Shown one piece after another: positions 8,498-16,504 of a stretch of 64,000 nucleotides of DNA. The stretch is from the NCBI RefSeq assembly GCF_019890675.1, contig NZ_JAIOAA010000023.1, positions 1 through 64,000 of the forward strand, written 5' to 3'. The notes beneath the pieces are model-generated. The model did not search any database. It saw only the letters and a program-made list of their open reading frames with translations, and had not been told where the DNA came from. The first letter of the stretch is position 1, and every line of letters begins with the position of its first letter. Source of the DNA: Micromonospora sp. PLK6-60. Its GTDB lineage: Bacteria; Actinomycetota; Actinomycetes; Mycobacteriales; Micromonosporaceae. The translations under genes were made by a program, and so were the position numbers.

Positions 8498-9304
8498 TCA
8501 GACCGCGAAGCCGGCCGGTCGCTCGGTGGCCGGCGGCGGCGGGACGGCCTTCCACAGGCCGGTCTTCTGCGCCATCAGCCGGCTCAGGTAGGCGGGGTTG
8601 AGGATGATGTACCGCCGCCAGAGCCGCTTCGGCTCCAGGCCCAGCCGCCACAGCCACTCCAGCCCGACCCGCTGCATCCACGGCGGCGGGTTGCGGAGCA
8701 GGCCGGCGTGGTAGTCGAAGGCCGCGCCGACCGCCATCAGCGGCATGTCCAGCAGCGGCCGCATGGCGTACGCGAAGACCTCCTGGCGCGGGCAGCCCAG
8801 CCCGACCAGGACGAGCCGGGCCCCACTGGCGCGGATCCGGTCGGCGATCTCGGCGTCCTCGCCCGGCTGCACGCCGCGGAACTTCGACGGCTCGACCCCG
8901 GCGATCTTCAGCGCCGGGAACATCTGCTCCAGCGCCGGGATCAGCCGGGCCAGGGTCTCCTCGGTCGAGCCGTACAGGTAGACCGGCAGGCCCTCCTCGG
9001 CGAAGCGGCGCAGCACGTGCAGGGTGAGGGTCGGCCCGTAGACCCGGTCGGTCAGGCCGGCGTGGTGCAGCAGGTTGAGCGCCCAGCGGACCGGCTGGCC
9101 GTCCGGGGTGACCACGTCGAAGGAGTTGAGCCGGGCGTTGTGGGCCGGGTCGAGCACCCCGGTCATCACGCCGTGCACGGCCAGCGCGGTCAGCGCCAGC
9201 GGTCGGCGGTCCCGGGCCGCGGCCACGACCTGCTCGGTCGCCGTCGCGTAGTCGGTGGCGTCGACCAGGACGCCGAGGACGTTCCGCTTGCCGCCGCCGG
9301 TCAT
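8498..9304 (-). CDS. WecG/TagA/CpsF-family glycosyltransferase
   Basis: 268 residues; the ATG at 9304 overlaps the stop of the upstream SDR gene (ATGA), so translation is coupled. Family signs are VHGVMTGVLDPAHNARLNSF near residues 43-62, VTPDGQPVRWAL, VYGPTLTLHVL, VLVGLGCPRQE and the conserved VGAAFDYHAG near residue 195. TagA/WecG enzymes transfer ManNAc or a related sugar from a UDP donor to a lipid-linked acceptor at the membrane, in teichoic acid or polysaccharide synthesis. Here it is paired with a nucleotide-sugar epimerase-like SDR that may make the donor. Donor and acceptor cannot be read from the sequence. C-terminal Pro-rich tail. Confidence 0.88.
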   Translation of the reverse strand: MTGGGKRNVLGVLVDATDYATATEQVVAAARDRRPLALTALAVHGVMTGVLDPAHNARLNSFDVVTPDGQPVRWALNLLHHAGLTDRVYGPTLTLHVLRRFAEEGLPVYLYGSTEETLARLIPALEQMFPALKIAGVEPSKFRGVQPGEDAEIADRIRASGARLVLVGLGCPRQEVFAYAMRPLLDMPLMAVGAAFDYHAGLLRNPPPWMQRVGLEWLWRLGLEPKRLWRRYIILNPAYLSRLMAQKTGLWKAVPPPPATERPAGFAV

Positions 9305-10374
9305 GCCTCCGGCACCCACTTGTCGGCGTTGGCCTCGTAGATCTCCCGCAGGATCATCGGCACGTCGTAGGTGATCTTCCAGTCCGGGTAGTGCTCCTCG
9401 AACCGGGCCATGCTGCTCACGTACCACTGGTGGTCGCCGGTGCGGTTGCGCTCGACATAGTTGACCTTCGCCTCCCGGCCGGTGATCTCCTCGGCGATCC
9501 GGAACGCCTCGATGTGCGAGGTGTTGGAATGCCGGCCACCGCCCAGGTTGTAGACCTCGGCCGAGCGCGGCGCCCGGAAGAACGCCTCGAAGGCGGTCAA
9601 CACGTCGTGCGAGTGGATCGCGTCGCGGACCATCTTGCCCTTGTAGCCGAAGAGGTTGTACGTGCGGCCCTCCATCACGCAGCGCATCAGGTACGCCAGG
9701 AAGCCGTGCAGCTCCGCCGCCGAGTGCGCCGGGCCGGTCAGCGTGCCGCCCCGGAAACAGGCCGTACGCATGTCGAAGTACCGGCCGTACTCCTGCACCA
9801 TCACGTCGGCGGCCACCTTCGAGGCCCCGAAGACCGAGTGCAGCGAGGCGTCGATCGACATCTCCTCGGTGATGCCCGGGAAGAACGGATGATCCTCGGG
9901 CAGCTCGTAGCGGGTCTCCAGCTCCAGCAGCGGGAGGCTGTTCGGCCGGTCGCCGTAGACCTTGTTGGTCGAGCAGTGGATGAAGGGCGCCTCGATGGCG
10001 TGCCGCCGGGTGTTCTCCAGCACGTTCAGCGTGCCGCCGGCGTTCACGTCGAAGTCGGTGAACGGCTCCTTGGCCGCCCAGTCGTGACTGGGCTGGGCCG
10101 CGCTGTGGATCACCACGGCGATGTCCGAGCCGTACTTCTTGAAGACCTGCTCCAGGCCGTCCCGATCCCGGATGTCCACCGCGAAGTGGGTGTACGCGTT
10201 CCCCAGGTCGGCGGAGAGCCGGTCCAGGCTCCACGCGGTCGAGCCGTCCGCGCCGAAGAAGTACCGGCGCATGTCGTTGTCGATGCCGACCACGTCGAGG
10301 CCGAGCCCGGCGAAGTGCCGGACCGCCTCGGAGCCGATCAGACCGCCGGATCCGGTCACCAACGCGACAGTCAC
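9301..10374 (-). CDS. NAD-dependent epimerase/dehydratase, CDP-paratose/tyvelose epimerase-like SDR
   Basis: 357 residues from GTG 10374, chosen because AGGAG lies seven bases upstream and the Rossmann motif GSGGLIGS begins at residue 8; the frame upstream runs into the tRNA and is not coding. Extended-SDR features include DNDMRRYFFGADGST, VIHSAAQPSHDW and STNKVYGD. The YxxxK motif is replaced by FxxxK (SVFGASKVAADV), so the usual catalytic Tyr is Phe. The sequence resembles CDP-tyvelose 2-epimerase-like proteins that act on nucleotide sugars. ATGA overlap with the WecG-type gene implies a common glycan pathway. Product sugar unknown. Confidence 0.85.
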   Translation of the reverse strand: MTVALVTGSGGLIGSEAVRHFAGLGLDVVGIDNDMRRYFFGADGSTAWSLDRLSADLGNAYTHFAVDIRDRDGLEQVFKKYGSDIAVVIHSAAQPSHDWAAKEPFTDFDVNAGGTLNVLENTRRHAIEAPFIHCSTNKVYGDRPNSLPLLELETRYELPEDHPFFPGITEEMSIDASLHSVFGASKVAADVMVQEYGRYFDMRTACFRGGTLTGPAHSAAELHGFLAYLMRCVMEGRTYNLFGYKGKMVRDAIHSHDVLTAFEAFFRAPRSAEVYNLGGGRHSNTSHIEAFRIAEEITGREAKVNYVERNRTGDHQWYVSSMARFEEHYPDWKITYDVPMILREIYEANADKWVPEA

Positions 10375-10449
10375 ACGCCACTCCTGCGGATGTCGGAGGC
10401 AGGGAACCATCGGAGCATAGCGTGAGATCCGATACGCCCCGATATGCGA

Positions 10450-10481
10450 CGAGGGCCCCGCATCAAGCTGCGGAGCCCTCG
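10450..10481 (-). terminator. Hairpin downstream of tRNA-Leu
   Basis: CGAGGGCCCCGCA and TGCGGAGCCCTCG pair with one mismatch around the loop TCAAGC. It starts seven bases after the tRNA 3' end on the minus strand and is probably its transcription terminator. Confidence 0.65.
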
Positions 10482-10487
10482 TCACTC

Positions 10488-10573
10488 TGGTGGGGATGGG
10501 GGGAGTTGAACCCCCACGTCCTTTCGGACACACGGACCTGAACCGTGCGCGTCTGCCATTCCGCCACATCCCC
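10488..10573 (-). tRNA. tRNA-Leu (anticodon CAG), CCA encoded
   Basis: Reading the minus strand, acceptor GGGGATG pairs with CATCCCC, followed by discriminator A and encoded CCA. The anticodon arm CACGG-TTCAGGT-CCGTG gives CAG. A long variable arm (TGTCCGAAAGGACG) marks a class II tRNA, and the T-arm contains GGTTCAACTCC. The 86-base length fits tRNA-Leu. Confidence 0.95.
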
Positions 10574-10808
10574 GTGGCTTGCCTGGATCACTGTAACCCG
10601 CCCCGGCCCCGCCGTTTTCGGCAGGTGGCCCGGACACATTACGCTGTCCGAGGTCGCGCCACGACGGGTTACCGTCTGTGGCGGTCGAAAGAGTAGCACG
10701 AGGAACATGGCCCTACCGAACGGGTTGGCGCCGGGGCGCCGAGCGGCGTGTGAGCTGCGCGCGCGCCGGCCGGATAGCATCATGTCCTCGGGACCCGAGG
10801 AGGAGCCG

Positions 10809-11570
10809 GTGAGCGTGCTGCAACGCTTCGAGAAGCGTCTGGAAGGCCTGGTTGAGGGGGCCTTCGCCAAGGTCTTCAAAGGGGTGGTCCACCCCGTGGA
10901 GATCCTCAACGCCATGCAGCGGGAGGCCGAGGCGCACAAGGCGATCCTGGCCGGTGGGCGCACGTTGGTGCCCAACCGCTACGTGATCGATCTCTCGCCG
11001 TACGACCACAGTCGGCTGGCGCCGTACGCCGCCGCGCTGGCCCAGGAGCTGGCCCAGTCGCAGGCGGAGTTCATCGGCGAGCAGGCCTGGACCGTCTACG
11101 GCGACGTGATCGTCGAGATCGAGCGCGGCGAGGGGCTGGACACCGGCATGTTCCGGGTCACCGCCGAGGTCTACACCGGTGGGGAGGTCGCCCCGGTCTC
11201 CGCGCCGGGCTACGACGCCGGCCCGCCCGCGTACCCCACCTATGACCAGGGTGGCGGCTACGGCCCGCCGCCCGGCCACGGCGGCGCGCGCAACGTCCGG
11301 CTGGTCTCCGGCGACGGCCGGACCTACCCGCTGCAGATGGGCTCGACCGTGATCGGCCGGGGTGACCAGGCCAACCTGCGCCTGCCGGACGTGGGCATCT
11401 CGCGCCGACACGCCCGGCTGGACTTCGACGGCGGCCAGGTGGTGCTGACCGATCTGGGGTCCACCAACGGCACGATGGTCAACGGCCAGCGGGTCTCGGC
11501 CGTCGCGCTCAACCCCGGCGACATGATCCAGCTCGGTACGACGACGCTGACCTTCCGCGTGGACGGCTGA
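10809..11570 (+). CDS. fhaA: FHA-domain protein FhaA (DUF3662 + FHA)
   Basis: 253 residues from GTG 10809, with AGGAGG five bases upstream; the frame extends 88 codons further but runs through the tRNA region. The N-terminal DUF3662 domain (LQRFEKRLEGLVEGAFAKVF, VHPVEILNAMQREAEAH) covers residues 1-125. A Gly/Pro/Tyr-rich linker follows, then the FHA domain with IGRGDQANLRL, SRRHARL and STNGTMVNGQ. In mycobacteria FhaA binds phosphorylated PknB targets, including the MurJ/MviN pseudokinase domain, and helps control peptidoglycan synthesis at poles and septa. It heads the operon with fhaB, pstP, rodA, pbpA, pknA and pknB, six bases before fhaB. Confidence 0.95.
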   Translation: MSVLQRFEKRLEGLVEGAFAKVFKGVVHPVEILNAMQREAEAHKAILAGGRTLVPNRYVIDLSPYDHSRLAPYAAALAQELAQSQAEFIGEQAWTVYGDVIVEIERGEGLDTGMFRVTAEVYTGGEVAPVSAPGYDAGPPAYPTYDQGGGYGPPPGHGGARNVRLVSGDGRTYPLQMGSTVIGRGDQANLRLPDVGISRRHARLDFDGGQVVLTDLGSTNGTMVNGQRVSAVALNPGDMIQLGTTTLTFRVDG

Positions 11571-11576
11571 GCCGTC

Positions 11577-12062
11577 TTGCCGGAACTCGTCATCACCGTC
11601 GCCCGGTTCGGGTTCCTCATCCTGCTGTGGATCTTCGTGTTCACGGTGGTCGGCGTCATCCGCCGGGACCTCTTCGCGGGCGCCCGGTCGAGCCGGCTCG
11701 TGGCCGCGCCGCGGGGAGTGGGCGCTCCGACCGGGCCGGCGGCCAAGCCGGCCAAGGTGAAGCGGGGCAGGGCCGCCCACCAGCTGGTGGTCACCGCAGG
11801 TCAGCTGGCCGGCACCCGGATCACGTTGGGTGAGGCGCAGATCACGATCGGTCGCGCGGAGGATTCCACCCTGGTCATCACCGACGACTACGCCTCCGCG
11901 CGGCACGCCCGGCTGGTGCCCCGGGAAGGGCAGTGGTTCGTCGAGGACCTCGGCTCGACTAACGGCACGTATCTCGATCGCGCTAAGGTCACCGGACCGA
12001 CCCCCGTCCCCCTCGGCGTGCCGATCCGGATCGGCCGCACTTCCCTCGAATTACGGCCATGA
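11577..12062 (+). CDS. fhaB: Membrane-anchored FHA-domain protein FhaB
   Basis: 161 residues, TTG start at 11577, chosen because the conserved beginning PELVITVARFGFLILLWIF follows directly; the RBS is weak and the gene lies six bases after fhaA, so coupling is likely. One N-terminal transmembrane helix (residues 8-28), a basic linker, then the FHA domain with IGRAEDSTLVI, SARHARLV and STNGTYLDRAKV. FhaB (FipA in mycobacteria) links PknA/B phosphorylation to FtsZ and FtsQ and to growth under stress. The stop overlaps the pstP start (ATGA). Confidence 0.93.
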   Translation: MPELVITVARFGFLILLWIFVFTVVGVIRRDLFAGARSSRLVAAPRGVGAPTGPAAKPAKVKRGRAAHQLVVTAGQLAGTRITLGEAQITIGRAEDSTLVITDDYASARHARLVPREGQWFVEDLGSTNGTYLDRAKVTGPTPVPLGVPIRIGRTSLELRP

Positions 12063-13498
12063 CTCTGACCCTGCGCTATGCGGCCCACAGCGACCGCGGT
12101 CTGATCCGAGACGGTAACCAGGATTCCGTCTACGCCGGGCCGCGGCTTCTCGCCGTCGCCGACGGCATGGGCGGCATGGCCGCCGGTGACGTCGCCAGCA
12201 ACATCGTCATCGGTGCCATGGCACCGCTCGACGAGGACGTCCCCGGTGACGCCCTCGTCGACGCGCTGCGTTCGGCCGTGGGCACCGCCAACCAACAACT
12301 CCGCGACACCGTGGACGCCAACCCGCAGCTGGAGGGGATGGGCACCACGCTGACCGCGACCCTCTTCTCCGGCACCAAGCTGGGCATGGTCCACATCGGC
12401 GACTCGCGCGCCTATCTGCTCCGCAACGGCGAGTTCGCGCAGATCACCAAGGACGACACCTACGTCCAGATGCTTGTCGACGAGGGCCGGATCAGCGCCG
12501 AGGAGGCGAGCAGCCACCCGCAGCGGTCGCTGCTCACCCGGGCCCTGGACGGCCGCGACATCGACCCGGAATACAGCGTCCGCCAGGTGCTGCCGGGTGA
12601 CCGCTACCTGATCTGCAGCGACGGCCTCTCCGGCGTGGTCAGCGCGGACACCATCGGCGAGACCCTGCGTGAATACCCGGACCCGCAGCAGTGCGTGGAA
12701 CGGCTGGTCCAGCTGGCCCTGCGCGGCGGCGGGCCGGACAACATCACCGTGATCATCGCGGACGCCACCGACCACGACATCGTCGAGGCGAGCCCCATCG
12801 TCGGCGGCGCCGCCGCGCGCGACCGTGGCATGGCCACCGCGGCCGACGTCTCGACCCCGGCGGCCCGCGCCTCGGCGCTGCAGGCGCCGCGGCCGGCCGC
12901 GCCGGAGGAGGAGCCCGCCAGCGGGCGGGACGACGAGCCGGAGCGGCCCCGCCGCCGTCCGGTGCGTACCGCCGCGATGCTGGCCGCCCTGCTGGTCATC
13001 CTCGGCGGCGGCCTCTTCGCCGGCTGGAGCTACACCCAGCGTCAGTATTACGTCGGCGCGACGGAGGACGGCTACCTGGCGGTCTTCCGCGGGGTGCCCG
13101 GCCAGGTCGCCGGGCTCGACCTGTCCAGCATCGACTCGGTCAGCCCGGCCCGCCTGGACGACCTCACCCTGGCCGCTCAGGAGCAGGTCAAGCAGGGCAT
13201 TCAGGCCAAGAGCGAGGCGGACGCGCTGCGCCGGCTGGCGGACCTGACCGCCGACGACCCGGCGAACCCGAACCTGAAGCCGATCTGTCCGCCCAGCCCG
13301 GCGGCCACGGCGGTCAGCACACCGGCGCCGACGGTGTCGCCGGTGGCGCCGGCCCCACCGGTGAGCCCGGCGGCGACCCGCCCCGTCAGCCCGCCGGCGG
13401 TCACGCCGACCCCGGCTCCCACCACCACGCCCGACGCTCCGCCGTCCGACGCCGTGCCGCCGGTCAACGACCCGGCCGGCTGCCGGTCGCCCGAGTGA
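12059..13498 (+). CDS. pstP: PP2C-type Ser/Thr protein phosphatase PstP
   Basis: 479 residues. The PP2C domain covers residues 1-240, with metal-binding and structural motifs RYAAHSDRGLIRDGNQDS, VADGMGGMAAGD, GTTLTATLF, HIGDSRAYLLR, LICSDGLSGVV and GGGPDNITVI. A single transmembrane helix lies near residue 305 (AMLAALLVILGGGLFAGW), followed by an extracellular region and a long Pro/Thr/Ala tail that probably spans the wall. PstP dephosphorylates PknA, PknB and their substrates at the cytoplasmic face. The ATG overlaps the fhaB stop. Confidence 0.96.
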   Translation: MTLTLRYAAHSDRGLIRDGNQDSVYAGPRLLAVADGMGGMAAGDVASNIVIGAMAPLDEDVPGDALVDALRSAVGTANQQLRDTVDANPQLEGMGTTLTATLFSGTKLGMVHIGDSRAYLLRNGEFAQITKDDTYVQMLVDEGRISAEEASSHPQRSLLTRALDGRDIDPEYSVRQVLPGDRYLICSDGLSGVVSADTIGETLREYPDPQQCVERLVQLALRGGGPDNITVIIADATDHDIVEASPIVGGAAARDRGMATAADVSTPAARASALQAPRPAAPEEEPASGRDDEPERPRRRPVRTAAMLAALLVILGGGLFAGWSYTQRQYYVGATEDGYLAVFRGVPGQVAGLDLSSIDSVSPARLDDLTLAAQEQVKQGIQAKSEADALRRLADLTADDPANPNLKPICPPSPAATAVSTPAPTVSPVAPAPPVSPAATRPVSPPAVTPTPAPTTTPDAPPSDAVPPVNDPAGCRSPE

Positions 13499-13526
13499 GC
13501 GTCGGCTCGACCTCAAGGACCGTTCC

Positions 13527-15014
13527 GTGACCGCTGCGGCCACCCCGGCAACCTCGCCCGCCACCGCGGGCGAGCAGCTCGGCGTACGCCTGGCCCGGTC
13601 CCGGCGCAACTCCGAGCTGTCCCTGCTGCTGCTGGCGATGGTGCTGGTGGCGGCGTACGGGGCGACCGTCGAGGCGAACGTGCTCGACACCGTCACCCCC
13701 GACTTCTGGATCCCGGCCGCCGCGCTGGGTCTGGTCTTCGTCGGCCTGCACCTGGTGATCCGGTGGCTGGCACCGTTCGCCGACCCGGCGCTGCTGCCCG
13801 CGGTGGCCCTGCTCAACGGCATCGGGGTCGGCTTCCTCCGCCGGTACGACCTGGCCCGGGCGACCCCCGCCGAGCGGGCGGACCTGGCGATCTTCGCCGG
13901 CACCGGCGGGCGGCAGCTCGCCTGGACGCTCGCCTCGGTGATCCTGGCCGCCGGGCTGCTGGCGCTGATGCGGGACCACCGCTCGGTGTCCCGGTACGCG
14001 TACACCCTGGGGCTCGCCGGCATCGTGCTGGTGATGATCCCGGCGGTGCTGCCCGGCCGGTTCTCGGAGATCAACGGCGCGAAGCTGTGGATCCGGGTCG
14101 GCGGCTTCTCCATCCAGCCCGGTGAGTTCGCCAAGCTGGCCCTGCTGGCCTTCTTCGCCTACTACCTGGTCCGCAAGCGGGAGGTGCTCTCGCTGGCCAG
14201 CCGCCGGGTGCTCGGCATCGACTTCCCGCGCGGCCGGGACCTCGGGCCGGTGCTCGTGGTCTGGATGATCAGCCTCCTGGTCCTGGTCTTCGAGAAGGAC
14301 CTGGGCACCTCGCTGCTCTACTTCGGCATGTTCGTGGTGACGCTCTACATCGCCACCGAGCGGGTGAGCTGGCTGCTCATCGGCCTGCTGCTGTTCTTCG
14401 GCGGGGCCTACCTGGCCTACCTGCTGGGCGCTTCCGTCGGCGGCCCGTTCGCCAACTTCTACGACCGGGCGCAGATCTGGCTGGACCCGTTCGCCGAGCC
14501 GTACGACCGGGGCTACCAGTTGGTCCAGGGTCTGCTCACGCTGGGCACGGGCGGCCTGTTCGGGGCCGGACCCGGCGGCGGCCAGCCGACCCTGCTGCCG
14601 GAGGTGCAGACCGACTTCATCTTCGCCGGCATCGGGGAGGAGATCGGCCTGTTCGGTCTCTCCGCGCTGCTGGTCACCTACCTGCTGATCGTGGAGCGGG
14701 GCCTGCGGGCGGCGCTGGAGGTGCGCGACTCCTTCGGCAAGCTGCTCGCCGGTGGTCTGGCCTTCACCCTGGGCCTCCAGGTCTTCGTGATCATCGGCGG
14801 GATCAGCAAGCTCATCCCGCTGACCGGTCAGACCACTCCGTTCCTGTCCGCCGGCGGTTCGTCGCTGATGGCGAACTGGCTGCTCATCGCGGTGTTGCTG
14901 CGGGTCTCCGACGGCGCGCGCCGGCCGGTGAGCGCGGGCGGCGTCGCCGCCCGGCCGTCCGGCACCCCGCCGGAGCAGTTGCACGGCGCGCCCACGGAGG
15001 TGATCCGCCCGTGA
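13527..15014 (+). CDS. rodA: SEDS-family peptidoglycan polymerase RodA/FtsW
   Basis: 495 residues, GTG start, RBS in AAGGACC just upstream. Ten to twelve membrane segments are visible, with conserved SEDS signatures near residues 180-200 (INGAKLWIRVGGFSIQPGEF), VFEKDLGTSLLYFGMF, PYDRGYQLVQGLLTLGTGG, QTDFIFAGIGEEIGL and the closing TGQTTPFLSAGGSSLMANW. SEDS proteins polymerise glycan strands from lipid II across the membrane, with a class B PBP as transpeptidase partner. That partner is the next gene, pbpA, whose GTG overlaps the rodA stop. Position in the pknAB operon marks it as the elongation-type RodA. Confidence 0.95.
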   Translation: MTAAATPATSPATAGEQLGVRLARSRRNSELSLLLLAMVLVAAYGATVEANVLDTVTPDFWIPAAALGLVFVGLHLVIRWLAPFADPALLPAVALLNGIGVGFLRRYDLARATPAERADLAIFAGTGGRQLAWTLASVILAAGLLALMRDHRSVSRYAYTLGLAGIVLVMIPAVLPGRFSEINGAKLWIRVGGFSIQPGEFAKLALLAFFAYYLVRKREVLSLASRRVLGIDFPRGRDLGPVLVVWMISLLVLVFEKDLGTSLLYFGMFVVTLYIATERVSWLLIGLLLFFGGAYLAYLLGASVGGPFANFYDRAQIWLDPFAEPYDRGYQLVQGLLTLGTGGLFGAGPGGGQPTLLPEVQTDFIFAGIGEEIGLFGLSALLVTYLLIVERGLRAALEVRDSFGKLLAGGLAFTLGLQVFVIIGGISKLIPLTGQTTPFLSAGGSSLMANWLLIAVLLRVSDGARRPVSAGGVAARPSGTPPEQLHGAPTEVIRP

Positions 15015-16504
15015 ACGCCCCACTGCGCCGCGTCGGTGTCGTCGTCATGGTCCTGTTCGGCCTGCTCTTCGCCAACCTGAACTGGATCCAGGCCTACAAG
15101 GCCGACGACTACCGCAACAGCGACTACAACGGCCGGGTCCAGGTCGCCGAATACAAGCGCAAGCGCGGCAACATCGAGGCCGGCGGCACCGCGTTCGCGG
15201 TCAGCAAGGAGACCGGCGGCCGGCTGCAGTTCGTGCGCACCTATCCGGGCAAGGACAAGTACGCCCACGTGCTCGGCTACAAGCCGGTCAACATCGGTGA
15301 CACCGGCATCGAGCGCAGCGAGAACGACTTCCTCGCCGGGACCAGCGACCAGTTGATCGCCAACCGGGTGAAGGACATGTTCACCGGCGAGGAGAGCGGC
15401 GGCGGCAACGTGCTGCTCACCATCTCCAAGCGCGCGCAGGACGTGGCGTACGCCCAGCTGCGCGGCAACGAGGTGGGCGCCAAGCGCGGCGCGGCGATCG
15501 CGATCGACCCGCGTAGCGGTGCGGTGCAGGCGTTGGTCTCCATGCCCAGCTTCGACCCGAACCCGCTGGCCAGCCACGACACCGCGGCGGCCTCGGCGGC
15601 GTACAACGAGCTGAAGGACGACCCGCAGCGGCCGTTGGCCAACCGGGCCCTGGCGGAGACCCTGCCGCCCGGCTCGACCTTCAAGGTGGTGGTGGCCGCA
15701 GCGGCGCTGGAGAACGGGATCACCAAGGAGACGATGATCCCGGCCGGCCGGCTCTACACCCCGCCGACGTCGGGCAGCTCGATCAAGAATGCCGCCCCGT
15801 CGATCTGCCCGGAGAGTCAGGTCACCCTGAAGAAGGCGGTCCAGGATTCGTGCAACACCGGCTTCGCCAAGCTTGGGGTGCGGCTGGGCGCCGACAAGCT
15901 GAAGGAGAAGGCCCGGCAGTTCGGCTTCGAGCAGGAGGACCTCACCGTCGGCCAGCTCGGCAAGGGCGGTCACCAGGTGGCGCCGAGCCGGACCGGCGAC
16001 ATCCAGGACACGGACGTGCCCGCGCTGGCGCAGTCCTCGATCGGCCAGCGCGACGTGCGGATGACCCCGCTGGAGGGGGCGCTGATCGCGGCGGCCGTCG
16101 CCAACGACGGCAAGCAGATGCGGCCCTACCTGGTCAAGCAGCTGCTGGCGCCGGACCGCACCACCAGCTTCTACACGGCCCAGCCGCGCGAGCTGCGCCA
16201 GCCGGTCAGCGCCCCGGTCGCCGCCGACCTGCGGGAGATGATGCAGAGCGTGGTCACCGATGGCAGCGGCCGCAAGGCCGCCATCGACGGCTACACGGTC
16301 GGCGGCAAGACCGGTACCGCCCAGTCCGGCCCGAACGACCCGGACCACGGCTGGTTCATCGGCTTCGCCCTGGACCGCAACGGCACCCCGATCTCGGCGG
16401 TCTGCGTGATGCTGGAGAACGCCGGCAAGGGCGGCAGCGCCGAGGCGGCCCGGATCTCCGCGCAGATCATGAAGGCGGCCATCGCCGACGGTGGTGGCCG
16501 CTGA
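15011..16504 (+). CDS. pbpA: Penicillin-binding protein PbpA (class B transpeptidase)
   Basis: 497 residues, GTG start in a GTGA overlap with rodA. A short cytoplasmic end and one membrane anchor (GVVVMVLFGLLFANLNWIQA) precede a dimerisation region (NIEAGGTAFAVSKETGG) and the transpeptidase domain. Active-site motifs are present: S222 in PPGSTFKVV (SxxK), SCNTGF (SxN) and K433 in VGGKTGTAQ (KTG). It cross-links stem peptides of new wall made by RodA. In mycobacteria PbpA is needed for division and is controlled by PknB phosphorylation. The stop overlaps pknA by one base. Confidence 0.96.
   Translation: MNAPLRRVGVVVMVLFGLLFANLNWIQAYKADDYRNSDYNGRVQVAEYKRKRGNIEAGGTAFAVSKETGGRLQFVRTYPGKDKYAHVLGYKPVNIGDTGIERSENDFLAGTSDQLIANRVKDMFTGEESGGGNVLLTISKRAQDVAYAQLRGNEVGAKRGAAIAIDPRSGAVQALVSMPSFDPNPLASHDTAAASAAYNELKDDPQRPLANRALAETLPPGSTFKVVVAAAALENGITKETMIPAGRLYTPPTSGSSIKNAAPSICPESQVTLKKAVQDSCNTGFAKLGVRLGADKLKEKARQFGFEQEDLTVGQLGKGGHQVAPSRTGDIQDTDVPALAQSSIGQRDVRMTPLEGALIAAAVANDGKQMRPYLVKQLLAPDRTTSFYTAQPRELRQPVSAPVAADLREMMQSVVTDGSGRKAAIDGYTVGGKTGTAQSGPNDPDHGWFIGFALDRNGTPISAVCVMLENAGKGGSAEAARISAQIMKAAIADGGGR

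Noticed and set aside
10375..10569. Longer start for the epimerase-like SDR
   Set aside because: It would run through tRNA-Leu and its hairpin; GTG 10374 has an RBS and precedes the Rossmann motif.
11888..14134. 748-codon minus-strand frame opposite pstP and rodA
   Set aside because: It is antisense to two well-supported genes and has the Arg/Gly/Ala composition of a high-GC shadow frame.
15850..16503. Upstream extension of pknA in an open frame through pbpA
   Set aside because: It is a GC-rich shadow of pbpA; the kinase sequence starts at the ATG overlapping the pbpA stop.
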